NCBI GenBank assembly: GCA_007121755.1
Contig: SKJZ01000077.1
Span: 1 to 17,330, forward strand
Source: Halorhodospira sp.
Lineage (GTDB): Bacteria > Pseudomonadota > Gammaproteobacteria > Nitrococcales > Halorhodospiraceae
Direction: 5' to 3'
Length of the DNA stretch: 17,330 nucleotides
The notes below the pieces were generated by a model, which was not told the origin of the DNA, searched no databases, and was given only the letters and a program-made list of their open reading frames with translations. Positions 1-7,138 of this stretch are shown here, piece by piece (the first letter of the stretch is position 1; each line of letters opens with the position of its first letter). A program made the translations under genes and the position numbers.

Positions 1-138
1 CAGGACAGCTATAGTTTCGAGATAGCCGACATGTTCCTCGGTGGCGACGATGAACAGCAACTTCATGAAAAGTTTCGGGAGATCATGAGAAACCTGGATA
101 TACGTTTCTCCAAGGTCCTACCAACGAACTACGGTTGA
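1..138 (+). CDS. C-terminal end of an unidentified protein (5' truncated by window)
   Basis: An open frame runs from the first base to a TGA at 136-138 and gives 45 residues ending in SKVLPTNYG. The visible part is acidic with a helical look: FEIADMFLGGDDE, then a charged stretch and NLDIRFSKV. I do not recognise the family from this tail. The stop lies 43 nt upstream of the M20 hydrolase start on the same strand, with no clear U-tailed terminator between, so it may be the upstream gene of the same operon. Reading frame continuity and in-frame codon usage like the neighbours are the only support. Confidence 0.6.
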   Translation, partial: QDSYSFEIADMFLGGDDEQQLHEKFREIMRNLDIRFSKVLPTNYG

Positions 139-181
139 CGGGCGCGCCGCTCCGCGGGGCGGGCCGTTGACGGGAGATTCC

Positions 182-1534
182 ATGGCGCGACGCACCTCCT
201 TGATCGATCCGGACTACATCCGTGAACGATTGGTTTCGTTGGTCCGTATACCGTCGGTGACCGGTGAGGAAGATGCGGCGGTCGCGCAGGTCGCCAATTG
301 GCTCCAGCAACACGACGCGGAGATCGATTACTGGAACGACGGCATCGCCTCGCTGCAGCGCGACCCGCGCTACCCCGGCCACGAGGTGGAACGGGCCTGG
401 GCGCCGGTTGTGGTGGCAGTGATTCGCGGCGAGCAGCCCGGACCGACCGTCTTGTTGACTGGCCATATCGACGTCGTGCCGCCGGGAGACTACTCGCTGT
501 GGCAAGACGAGCCGTTTTCCGGGGTGACCCGCGGCGATCGGGTGTACGGCTGCGGCGCAGCGGACATGAAGGCGGGTCTGGTGGCGGCCTTGGCTGCTTT
601 CGAGTCTTTCGCCGAGGGCGGGCGGAACTTCCCCGGCCGGGTCATCTTCGCCGCCGTTCCCGCGGAGGAGGACAGCGGTCTCGGCACGCTGGCGGCGATT
701 CGCGGCAATTGGCGGGCCGACGCGTGCATCATCCCCGAGCCCACTATGACTGACGGCTTCCCGGAACTGGTTATCGCGCACGCCGGCGCTATGTCGATGC
801 GGGTGCGTGTCGCCGGGAAGGCGGCGCACGCCAGCAAGCGGCTTCAAGGGGAGAGCGCGCTCGACCACTTCATCAAGCTGTACGAGGCCATGCGGGCTGA
901 TGAGAAGGCGCTCAACGAGCGCGAGACCCACCCGTTGATGAAGCTCCATAAACTGCCTTACGCCACCAACGTCGGCATCATTAGGGGAGGCATCTGGTCC
1001 TCCAGTGTGATGGATTCTCTGGAGGCGATGGTCCGGGTCGGTGTTGCATTGGATGAGACCGTGGACGAGGCGGAAGAGCGCTTCCGCCTCTCGGTGAAGG
1101 AGGTCATCCGGGACGATCCCTGGCTGTCGAGGAATCCGCCGCAGATCGTGCGGCTGGCCTCCGGATTCGGTTCGGCACGGATTCGGGAGGATCATCCATT
1201 GGTCACGTTGCTCGCCGAGTCGGCGGAAGAGGAGTTTCGCCGCGATACGGTGATCTCGGCCGCTCCGTACGGCTGCGACATGTCCGGCTGGGTGCGGCTG
1301 GCCGGTGTCCCCACCGTGGTCTATGGGCCGGGCGACATCAGCGAGGCCCACGCGCCGAACGAATCGGTCTCCCTGGAGGCAACGCACAAGGTCGCCCGGA
1401 CCCTGGTCCGTACTACCGAGCGGTTGTTGGAGAGCGATATCGATGCGTTGCGCATGATGCCCGCGGACGGCGCTGGCGGCGGTGACGCGCCAGGGACGGC
1501 GGTGGCAGCGCACCGCCACGGGTCGGGGGAGTAG
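182..1534 (+). CDS. M20 family metallo-hydrolase (peptidase/deacylase)
   Basis: Predicted 450-residue cytosolic zinc hydrolase of the M20 family (acetylornithine deacetylase / succinyl-diaminopimelate desuccinylase / carboxypeptidase G2 fold), which cleaves an amide or peptide bond. Seen motifs: GHIDVVP with His95 and Asp97, the bridging Asp128 in GCGAADMKAG, the catalytic/metal pair Glu162-Glu163 in PAEED, an acidic ligand in PEPT (Glu186), the lid-domain His in AAHAS (216), and the C-terminal ligand His390 in SEAHAPNE. All expected ligands are present, so it should be active. The ATG at 182 is chosen because GGGAG lies 5 nt upstream; an in-frame TTG at 167 would add five residues but has no better site. 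The CocE-type hydrolase follows after 6 nt, so the two are surely cotranscribed. The substrate is not deducible; desuccinylase or deacetylase labels would be guesses. The last ~30 residues are a low-complexity Gly/Ala tail. Confidence 0.9.
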   Translation: MARRTSLIDPDYIRERLVSLVRIPSVTGEEDAAVAQVANWLQQHDAEIDYWNDGIASLQRDPRYPGHEVERAWAPVVVAVIRGEQPGPTVLLTGHIDVVPPGDYSLWQDEPFSGVTRGDRVYGCGAADMKAGLVAALAAFESFAEGGRNFPGRVIFAAVPAEEDSGLGTLAAIRGNWRADACIIPEPTMTDGFPELVIAHAGAMSMRVRVAGKAAHASKRLQGESALDHFIKLYEAMRADEKALNERETHPLMKLHKLPYATNVGIIRGGIWSSSVMDSLEAMVRVGVALDETVDEAEERFRLSVKEVIRDDPWLSRNPPQIVRLASGFGSARIREDHPLVTLLAESAEEEFRRDTVISAAPYGCDMSGWVRLAGVPTVVYGPGDISEAHAPNESVSLEATHKVARTLVRTTERLLESDIDALRMMPADGAGGGDAPGTAVAAHRHGSGE

Positions 1535-1540
1535 CGAGCG

Positions 1541-3574
1541 GTGCGCGTCGTCGAGGACTTTCCCGAGGACGTCCGGGTCATTGAGAACGTATGGATCACC
1601 ATGCCCGATGGCGTCCGTCTGGCCGCCCGGATTTGGTTGCCGGCGAGCGCCGATGAGAGTCCGGTGCCGGCGGTGTTGGAGTACATGCCTTACCGCAAAC
1701 GTGATTTCACACGCTTGCGCGACGAGCCTCTGCACTACTACTTTGCCGGCCACGGCTACGCCTCAATACGGCTCGATCTGCGGGGCACGGGGGACTCGGA
1801 AGGCGTGCTCCGCGATGAGTACCTGGAGCAAGAGCAAGACGACGCCGTGGCGGCGATCCGGTGGATCACCGGGCAGCCGTGGTGTGACGGCAGCGTGGGG
1901 ATGATGGGGCTCTCTTGGGGCGGGTTCAATGCGCTTCAGGTGGCGGCGCGGCGCCCGCCGGGGCTCAAGGCGATCCTCACCATGTGTTCGACCGACGACC
2001 GTTACGCGGACGACGCACACTACAAGGGCGGTTGCCTGCTCAACGAGAATCTGGCCTGGGGCGCGGCCTTCTTCTCATTGAACGCCTGCCCGCCCGATCC
2101 ACAGATCGCGGGCCGTAAGTGGCGTGACATGTGGCGTGAACGCTTGGAACACAGTGTGCTTTTTCCCGCCCTTTGGATGCGCCACCCGGACCGCGATGTG
2201 TATTGGAAGCACGGCTCGGTTTGCGAGGACTACTCTGCCATTGAGTGCGCGGTGTACGCCGTCGGCGGCTGGGCGGACGGCTACGTCAACGCCATTCCCC
2301 GTTTGATGGAGGGGCTGTCCAGTCCGAGAAAGGCCCTCATCGGGCCGTGGCCCCACGCCATGCCGCACGCGGCAGTGCCGGGCCCTCGTATCGGCTTTTT
2401 CCAGGAGGCGGTGCGGTGGTGGGACTACTGGCTCAAGGAGATCGATACGGGGATCATGGACGAGCCGCCGCTGCGGGCGTGGATGGAGGAGTGGGTGCCG
2501 CCCTCGCCCTACGTCGAAGATCGCCCGGGCCGTTGGGTGGCCGAAACGGAGTGGCCTTCGCCGCGTATCACCACCCGGTGTTGGTATCTCCAGGTCGGGG
2601 CGCTGAGCGAGGCGCCAGCCCCCGAGGATGCGGTCAGGGTGCGCTCGCCGCAGACCACCGGTCTGAAAGGGGGGGACTACTACGGCTTCGGCTCCGGGGG
2701 GGAGGGGCCGTTGGATCAGCGGGCGGACGACGGCAAGTCCCTGGTTTTCGATTCCGATCCGTTGCCCGAACGGTTGGAGATCCTGGGCGCGCCGTCGGTT
2801 ACGTTGGATCTGGCGGTGGACCGGCCGTTGGCCCATGTGATCGTCAGGCTCAATGACGTGGCGCCGGACGGCGCGTCGGCGCGGGTCAGCTACGGGGTGC
2901 TCAACCTCGCCCACCGTGACAGCCATGAACACCCGGTGCCGCTGCGTCCCGGCGAACGGTATCGCGTCACCGTGCGTCTCAACGACATCGCTTACGCCTT
3001 TCCCACCGGCCACACCATGCGTGTGGCGGTCTCCAACGCCTACTGGCCCCTGATCTGGCCGACGCCGGAGTCAGTGGAGCTCACCGTATTCACCGGAGAG
3101 AGCCGTTTGGAGTTGCCGGAGCGGCCGCCGCGGCCGGAAGATGGAGACCTGCTCCCCTTCGGCCCGCCCGAGCACGCGCCGGTGCCGGAGCATACCCCGG
3201 TGGAGATGGCGCATATCCAGCGAACCCTGGAGAGAGATCTGACCACCGACGAGACGGTATACACCGTTAGCGGAGACACTGGCGATTTCCACGGCGCCGC
3301 CTTGGCGAGGATCGAGGATATCGACTTGACTGTGGGCGCCACCATTCGGCGCGTTTTTCGCATCAGCGAGACCGACCCGCTCTCAGCACGGGCGGAGGTC
3401 GACCAGCGGGTTGAACTGCATCGGGGCGACTGGACCGTGCATATCGAGACCCGGGTGGTTTTGTCGTCCGATACCGACTACTTCCGCATCCGGGCGAATC
3501 TCGATGCCTACGAGGGTGGCGAGCGGATCTTCCAGCAGGCGTGGGACGAGTACGTGGTCCGTGCGTTCTTGTAA
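1541..3574 (+). CDS. CocE/NonD family serine hydrolase (S15/X-Pro dipeptidyl-peptidase fold)
   Basis: Predicted 677-residue alpha/beta hydrolase of the CocE/NonD family, related to cocaine esterase and glutaryl-7-ACA acylase, which cleaves esters or amides. Domain order: alpha/beta hydrolase core (about 15-285, beginning ITMPDGVRLAARIWLP), a helical cap inside it (about 155-235), and a PepX_C-like jelly-roll (about 300-520, with TGHTMRVAVSNAYWP). The C-terminal ~130 residues are an extra beta-rich part. Candidate triad: Ser125 in GLSWGG, Asp246 in GGWADGY, His272 in GPWPHAMPH; all are present. YMPYRKRD after the first strand is typical of the family. Start is GTG at 1541 with GGGGGAG at 1525-1531. 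It has no signal peptide, so it should be cytosolic. The tight link to the M20 gene suggests sequential breakdown of one amide or peptide substrate, which is an inference. It ends 23 nt from the convergent ATP-grasp gene. Confidence 0.9.
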   Translation: MRVVEDFPEDVRVIENVWITMPDGVRLAARIWLPASADESPVPAVLEYMPYRKRDFTRLRDEPLHYYFAGHGYASIRLDLRGTGDSEGVLRDEYLEQEQDDAVAAIRWITGQPWCDGSVGMMGLSWGGFNALQVAARRPPGLKAILTMCSTDDRYADDAHYKGGCLLNENLAWGAAFFSLNACPPDPQIAGRKWRDMWRERLEHSVLFPALWMRHPDRDVYWKHGSVCEDYSAIECAVYAVGGWADGYVNAIPRLMEGLSSPRKALIGPWPHAMPHAAVPGPRIGFFQEAVRWWDYWLKEIDTGIMDEPPLRAWMEEWVPPSPYVEDRPGRWVAETEWPSPRITTRCWYLQVGALSEAPAPEDAVRVRSPQTTGLKGGDYYGFGSGGEGPLDQRADDGKSLVFDSDPLPERLEILGAPSVTLDLAVDRPLAHVIVRLNDVAPDGASARVSYGVLNLAHRDSHEHPVPLRPGERYRVTVRLNDIAYAFPTGHTMRVAVSNAYWPLIWPTPESVELTVFTGESRLELPERPPRPEDGDLLPFGPPEHAPVPEHTPVEMAHIQRTLERDLTTDETVYTVSGDTGDFHGAALARIEDIDLTVGATIRRVFRISETDPLSARAEVDQRVELHRGDWTVHIETRVVLSSDTDYFRIRANLDAYEGGERIFQQAWDEYVVRAFL

Positions 3575-3597
3575 CGGGTCCTCTGTTCAGGGCGCCC

Positions 3598-4620
3598 TCA
3601 CAGCCCGTATCGGGCGATGGCCGCTTCCACGATTATGGCCAACAGATCGGCGTAACCGTAGCCAGCGTAGCCGGCCATGATGGCCATCTTGCCGTTGTAG
3701 TTCCAGGTCGGGTTGTAGTTGGCGTCGAGCAGTCGCGGGACGCCGTCCGCATTGGCCCTGAAATCGATGCGTGCGTAGTCGCGGCAGTTCAACCGCATGA
3801 AGAGGCGGGTACTGTGGTCGACCAGGCGGGCGTAGGTCTCTTCATCCAGGTCGGCGCGCCTGAACTGTAGCGTGTGCCAGTAGGGAGAGTCCGTGTCGGC
3901 CTTCGACTCGTAGGGGAGGATGGGCGGCAGGCCGGGGTCGAGTCCGGAGTAGTCGATGGCCAAGGGCGGCAGCACGGTCAGGCCCGTTTCCGGGTTGCCT
4001 ACAATGCCGACCGTGTACTCCTCTCCGGTGAGGAACTCCTGGACCAGCGCCAGCGTGCGGCCAAATTCCTCGGCTAACCAGCGCAGATAGGCCCGTGCGC
4101 CGTCGTCATCATGGACGACGCAATCCGCGGTAATTCCGAAGCTACCGTCGCTGGAGTTGGGCTTGATCAGGGCGGGATACCGCTCCGGCAGCGGCCAATA
4201 CTCGGCGCTTAGATCGACGATGGTCTCCCCGGGGACCGGGATTTCCAGGGACACGGCGAGAGCACGGATCAGCGCCTTGTCGGTACAGAGGCTCATGCAG
4301 ACCGGGCCGGCGCCAGTATAGGGGATGTCCAGTATCTCCAGCAGCGCCGGGATGTTGAGTTCATGCCGCAGGTTGTTGCGGTAGCCGTTGTCGCAAAGGT
4401 TCAGTGCCAGCCCGGGGGGGTGGGCGCGCAGATCGTCGATGAGCCGGGAGTGGTCGTCGAAGTAGCTCGGTTGGATGTTGGGCAGGGTGGTAAGCGCAGC
4501 CTTGAGTCGGCGCACGCCGTCCAACTCGTCTTCACCGATGCGCCCCCCGGCTCCGTAGGCGTAGGGCAGCCGTGGATCGCCGAGAAGCACGCCCAGTTTC
4601 AAAGCGCCGCTCTTGACCAT
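3598..4620 (-). CDS. ATP-grasp ligase, D-Ala-D-Ala ligase-like but divergent
   Basis: Predicted 340-residue ATP-grasp enzyme, which would activate a carboxylate as acyl phosphate and join it to an amine. Seen: N-terminal Rossmann-like part (LKLGVLLGDPRLPY), the linker IPYTGAGPVCMSLCTDK with Lys115, the ATP-binding strand PALIKPNSSDGSFGI (Lys153), the hinge QEFLTGEEYTVGIVG (185-207), Asp286 in DYARIDFR, and the metal-binding end LLDANYNPTWN (Asp299, Asn301). True D-Ala-D-Ala ligases carry HGxxGEDG before the IPYTG segment and EVNTxPG at the end. Here the first is CDNGYRNNLRHELN and the second has Asp for Glu, so it is probably not the cell-wall enzyme. The start at 4620 is preferred because GGAG lies 5 nt upstream; in-frame ATGs at 4650 and 4683 have no good ribosome site. 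It is convergent with the M20-CocE pair. A role in making a dipeptide-like metabolite that those hydrolases degrade is plausible but unproven. Confidence 0.8.
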   Translation of the reverse strand: MVKSGALKLGVLLGDPRLPYAYGAGGRIGEDELDGVRRLKAALTTLPNIQPSYFDDHSRLIDDLRAHPPGLALNLCDNGYRNNLRHELNIPALLEILDIPYTGAGPVCMSLCTDKALIRALAVSLEIPVPGETIVDLSAEYWPLPERYPALIKPNSSDGSFGITADCVVHDDDGARAYLRWLAEEFGRTLALVQEFLTGEEYTVGIVGNPETGLTVLPPLAIDYSGLDPGLPPILPYESKADTDSPYWHTLQFRRADLDEETYARLVDHSTRLFMRLNCRDYARIDFRANADGVPRLLDANYNPTWNYNGKMAIMAGYAGYGYADLLAIIVEAAIARYGL

Positions 4621-4697
4621 ACGCTCTCCACGCCCACTTGCTCTTTTCATGGTAGCGTTAAGTTGACCGCCTCGCTTGGACATACCGTGAAGAGATC

Positions 4698-5774
4698 GTG
4701 AACCCTCGAGTTCCGCGCAAGCGTTCCCCGCAACAGGTCGCGTGGCTCGCCGCGTTGACGGCAGGCGCGCTCTTTTTCCTCTCCCAGGAGTTATTGCTGG
4801 GGCATCCGGAGCGGTGGCAGCGCATCAGCCCGTGGGCCGGCGAACACGTCATGAGCCTGGCCCGCGATCGCGCCGTCCTCTATGCCGGGCTACAGGGGGG
4901 CGGTCTGATGGTGCGCGAGGACGGGGAGTGGAGCTTGTTGGCGGAGGTGATCCCGCACGGCTTCTCACCGGTGGATCTGGCGCTTGCTCCCGGGGAAGGG
5001 TTGCTGGCCGCCACGACCGGCGGGCTCTACCGATCACTGGACGGCGGCCGCGAATGGGAGGCGGTGGTGACCGGCGCGCACTTGCTTCAGGTCAGCGTGG
5101 GGGCCGATGGGCACGGTATCGCCGCCGGGCCGGGCGGCGTCTTCCGGAGCGTGGACGGAGGGCGCGACTGGGAGGAGCTGTCGCGCAACGGTTTACCCGC
5201 GGGGGCGGACCCGTACCGGGTGTTGCGTCTGGACAGCGGCGGTTACTTGCTGGGCACGGTTGGTGGCGCCGGTGTCTACTATCGGGCTCCGGATGGCAAC
5301 CGGTGGCGGCCGGAGGGCGAAGGGCTGCACCGCGGGGTGAGGGTCTTCTCGCTGCTCGTCATGCCCGATGGGGCGCTATTGGCCGGGACGGACCGCGGCG
5401 CTTATCGGCGGGAACCCGCCGGTGGAGAGTGGAGCGTCGTTGGCCGGTATTGGCAGACCTTCCGGGTGCTCGATCTGGCCCTGGACCGGGCACGGGGCCG
5501 GCTATGGGCGGCGAGCGACGACGGCTTGTGGATCGCTCCGTTGACGCCGGAGGAGCCTTTACCCGAACAGTGGTCCCCGTCGGAAGCCGGGGATCCCCTC
5601 CTGGCGTCGGCGGCCTGGGTGGACGCCACCGCCGAACCGGTCATGGCCACCGCCGGCGCCGTCTATGAGTGGTCGCCGGACAAGGGCCGGCGCCCATCCA
5701 TGGTCGCCGGCTCCCTTCTTATTGCTTTCGGCTCTTGGCTGATCCTTCGCGCGGCCTTCCGGCGCCGCCGCTAA
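4698..5774 (+). CDS. Membrane-anchored Asp-box beta-propeller protein
   Basis: Predicted 358-residue protein with a short basic N-terminus, a hydrophobic helix at about 15-34 (AWLAALTAGALFFLSQELLL), a repeat-rich domain and a second hydrophobic helix at about 335-352 followed by an RRRR end. Two clear Asp-boxes are visible: SLDGGREW (113-120) and SVDGGRDW (151-158). Six repeats of a strand pattern ending in a Gly-rich turn (LYAGLQGGGLMV, LLAATTGGLYRS, GIAAGPGGVFRS, YLLGTVGGAGVYY, LLAGTDRGAYR, LWAASDDGLWIA) indicate a propeller of the sialidase/YCF48/BNR-like type. Two helices with a basic C-terminal tail suggest the propeller faces the periplasm with both ends inside, an inferred topology. 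No catalytic residues are recognised, so binding or assembly is likelier than hydrolysis. Start is GTG at 4698 with a weak GAAGAG 3 nt upstream. Its stop overlaps the stop of the convergent peroxidase gene. Confidence 0.7.
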   Translation: MNPRVPRKRSPQQVAWLAALTAGALFFLSQELLLGHPERWQRISPWAGEHVMSLARDRAVLYAGLQGGGLMVREDGEWSLLAEVIPHGFSPVDLALAPGEGLLAATTGGLYRSLDGGREWEAVVTGAHLLQVSVGADGHGIAAGPGGVFRSVDGGRDWEELSRNGLPAGADPYRVLRLDSGGYLLGTVGGAGVYYRAPDGNRWRPEGEGLHRGVRVFSLLVMPDGALLAGTDRGAYRREPAGGEWSVVGRYWQTFRVLDLALDRARGRLWAASDDGLWIAPLTPEEPLPEQWSPSEAGDPLLASAAWVDATAEPVMATAGAVYEWSPDKGRRPSMVAGSLLIAFGSWLILRAAFRRRR

Positions 5775-6502
5775 GAGAGGTAGTCCTGAAGATCGTCGAA
5801 GCCCCCGATCAGCCGGCTGTCGATAAAGACCTGCGGCACGGAGCCAGCGCCGCTGACGGCGCGCACGGTGCGGGAGGTAATCCCTCGGTTGCCGACGACC
5901 ACCTCTTCGTATTCGTAGCCGCGCTCTTCCAACAGCTTCTTGGCCTTGGCGCAGAAGGGGCAGCCGGCCTTGCTGAAGAGGGTGACGAACGAGGGGTGCG
6001 GCGCCTCCGGGTTGATGTAGCGCAGCATGGTGTCCGCGTCGGAGACCTCGAACGGATCGCCCGGCTTCTCCGGTTCAATGAACATCTTCTCGATGACGCC
6101 GTCCCGGACCAGCATCGAGTAGCGCCAGGAGCGCTTGCCGAAGCCTAGTTCGTTCTTGTCGACGAGCATGCCGAGACGCTCGGTGAACTCGCCGTTGCCG
6201 TCGGGAAGGAAGGTGATGTTGCTGGCGTGCTGATCACGCTTCCACTGGTTCATCACAAAGGCGTCGTTGACCGACAAACAGACGATATCGTGGACCCCGT
6301 TCTCGAAGAACACTGGCGCCAATTCGTTGTAGCGCGGAACGTGGGTCGATGAGCATGTCGGGGTGAAAGCGCCAGGCAGTCCGAATACCACGACGGTCTT
6401 CCCCTTGAACAGATCGTCCGTGGTAACGTCTCGCCACTCGCCGTCGCTGCGTGTACGAAATGTAACGTCGGGTACTTGTGACCCTTCACGATTCTCCAGC
6501 AT
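5771..6502 (-). CDS. Peroxiredoxin 5-glutaredoxin hybrid peroxidase (glutathione/glutathione amide type)
   Basis: Predicted 243-residue cytosolic fusion. Residues 1-165 are a Prx5-type peroxiredoxin with the peroxidatic Cys50 in PGAFTPTCSSTHVPRY; residues 170-243 are a glutaredoxin with CPFC at 181-184, the cis-Pro segment SVPQVFID (221-228) and the GGFDDL glutathione-site motif. Such hybrids reduce peroxides with glutathione through the attached glutaredoxin; members are known from Haemophilus and, using glutathione amide, from purple sulfur bacteria. All key residues are present. The ATG at 6502 is chosen because AGGAGG sits 4 nt upstream, better than an in-frame ATG at 6556. It is transcribed alone. 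Its stop codon (5771-5773) overlaps the stop of the convergent propeller gene, leaving no room for a private terminator. Whether the reductant is glutathione or its amide cannot be seen here. Confidence 0.95.
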   Translation of the reverse strand: MLENREGSQVPDVTFRTRSDGEWRDVTTDDLFKGKTVVVFGLPGAFTPTCSSTHVPRYNELAPVFFENGVHDIVCLSVNDAFVMNQWKRDQHASNITFLPDGNGEFTERLGMLVDKNELGFGKRSWRYSMLVRDGVIEKMFIEPEKPGDPFEVSDADTMLRYINPEAPHPSFVTLFSKAGCPFCAKAKKLLEERGYEYEEVVVGNRGITSRTVRAVSGAGSVPQVFIDSRLIGGFDDLQDYLS

Positions 6503-6532
6503 GTCGCCTCCTAGCAGTTGACCATATTGTCC

Positions 6533-6547
6533 GCCCCTAATCGGGGC
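6533..6547. promoter_or_regulatory. 15-bp palindrome upstream of the hybrid peroxidase gene
   Basis: GCCCCTAATCGGGGC is an inverted repeat with 5-bp GC arms around a 5-nt AT centre, 31 nt upstream of the peroxidase ATG. On the minus strand it is followed by GACAATATGG, which could hold a -10 element. It could be an operator or a leader hairpin. No regulator is identified. Confidence 0.3.
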
Positions 6548-6834
6548 ATTGCACACGGCGTATTCTCTGCGTGGAGCGGGCGCAAGTTAAATAGATTCTA
6601 ACTATGCATCGACATAGACGCCATCAATGATGTTGGCGGCAAACCATGAAAGGGAGCCATGAAAGTGGGCGAAAATAGTGCTGGTCTACACAAGTAACCC
6701 GTACTATTATCAACATCGCAGCGTTCCACCTTGTAGCAACATCGGCAGTACCCGTTTCGGTTGTCACTCCGTTCGTTCTTCAGGTCGGCCTGCATTAACC
6801 ATCCAACCGGATAACGATACGAGGATAGACAAGC
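6548..6834 (+). other. AT-richer intergenic leader of the first cold-shock gene, with a short tandem repeat
   Basis: About 290 nt without a supported gene between the divergent peroxidase and the cold-shock gene. It is clearly AT-richer than the flanking genes. It contains a direct 13-nt tandem repeat at 6644-6669 (CCATGAAAGGGAG then CCATGAAAGTGGG). A possible -10 element, TATTAT, lies at 6705-6710 without a good -35; if used it would give a 5' leader of roughly 120 nt, comparable with the long leaders of cspA-type genes. The promoter call is weak. Confidence 0.35.
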
Positions 6835-7038
6835 ATGATGACCGGTACTGTGAAGTGGTTCGACGATGCCAAAGGCTTTGGTTTTATCACCCCTGAGGAC
6901 GGCAGCAAAGACGTCTTCGTCCATTTTTCCGCGATTCAGGGCTCCGGGTTCCGCAGCCTGGCGGAAGGCCAGCAGGTCGAGTTCGAGACTGAGAAGACCC
7001 CGAAGGGCTTGGCCGCGGCCAACGTCAACCCGGTTTAA
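6835..7038 (+). CDS. Cold-shock domain protein (CspA family), copy 1
   Basis: A 67-residue single cold-shock domain, a five-strand OB fold that binds single-stranded RNA and DNA and acts as an RNA chaperone. Seen: MTGTVKWFDDAKGFGFITP with the RNP1 motif KGFGFI, then RNP2 as VFVHF, followed by the family tail FRSLAEGQQVEFETEKTPKGLAAANV. Length is normal. Two adjacent ATGs (6835 and 6838) are possible; AGGA at 6822-6825 fits the first slightly better, while the second gives the more usual family N-terminus. It is monocistronic, with a long AT-rich leader upstream and two hairpins downstream. Whether it is cold-induced cannot be decided from sequence. A close paralogue lies at 11682-11891. Confidence 0.95.
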   Translation: MMTGTVKWFDDAKGFGFITPEDGSKDVFVHFSAIQGSGFRSLAEGQQVEFETEKTPKGLAAANVNPV

Positions 7039-7051
7039 TCGGGCGAGGCGT

Positions 7052-7078
7052 CGTGAACGGCTCCAGGAGCCGTTCACG
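7052..7078 (+). terminator. Near-perfect hairpin downstream of the first cold-shock gene
   Basis: CGTGAACGGCTCC at 7052-7064, a single A, then the exact reverse complement at 7066-7078: a 13-bp inverted repeat starting 13 nt after the stop. A short TGTTTT run follows at 7084-7088. It is the first of two hairpins and could be a terminator or an mRNA 3' stabiliser. Confidence 0.6.
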
Positions 7079-7094
7079 GGCCCTGTTTTCGGAG

Positions 7095-7123
7095 GCCCCG
7101 CTTAGGCGGGGCTTCTTTGTTTT
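7095..7123 (+). terminator. Intrinsic terminator, second of a tandem pair
   Basis: GCCCCGC (7095-7101), loop TTAG, GCGGGGC (7106-7112), followed by the T-rich tract TTCTTTGTTTT (7113-7123). A textbook rho-independent terminator for the cold-shock gene, ending 15 nt before the next start codon at 7139. Confidence 0.85.
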
Positions 7124-7138
7124 CGGGGACCGTCGACT

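Noticed and set aside
139..165. GC-rich inverted stretch (GGCGCGCC and GGGGCGGGCC) as terminator
   Set aside because: No stable long stem and no T-run; the short palindrome is what one expects in GC-rich DNA.
83..1753. 556-codon open frame on the minus strand
   Set aside because: It lies entirely antisense to the well-supported M20 gene and the start of the CocE gene; its translation is Arg/His/Pro/Gly-rich with no domain pattern, as expected from GC-rich codon bias.
2075..3013. 312-codon minus-strand frame inside the CocE gene
   Set aside because: Shadow of a gene with intact catalytic residues; no ribosome site and no family resemblance.
3598..4620. Annotation as the cell-wall D-Ala-D-Ala ligase (ddl)
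   Set aside because: The GEDG signature is missing and the metal-binding end is altered; there are no mur or fts genes nearby.
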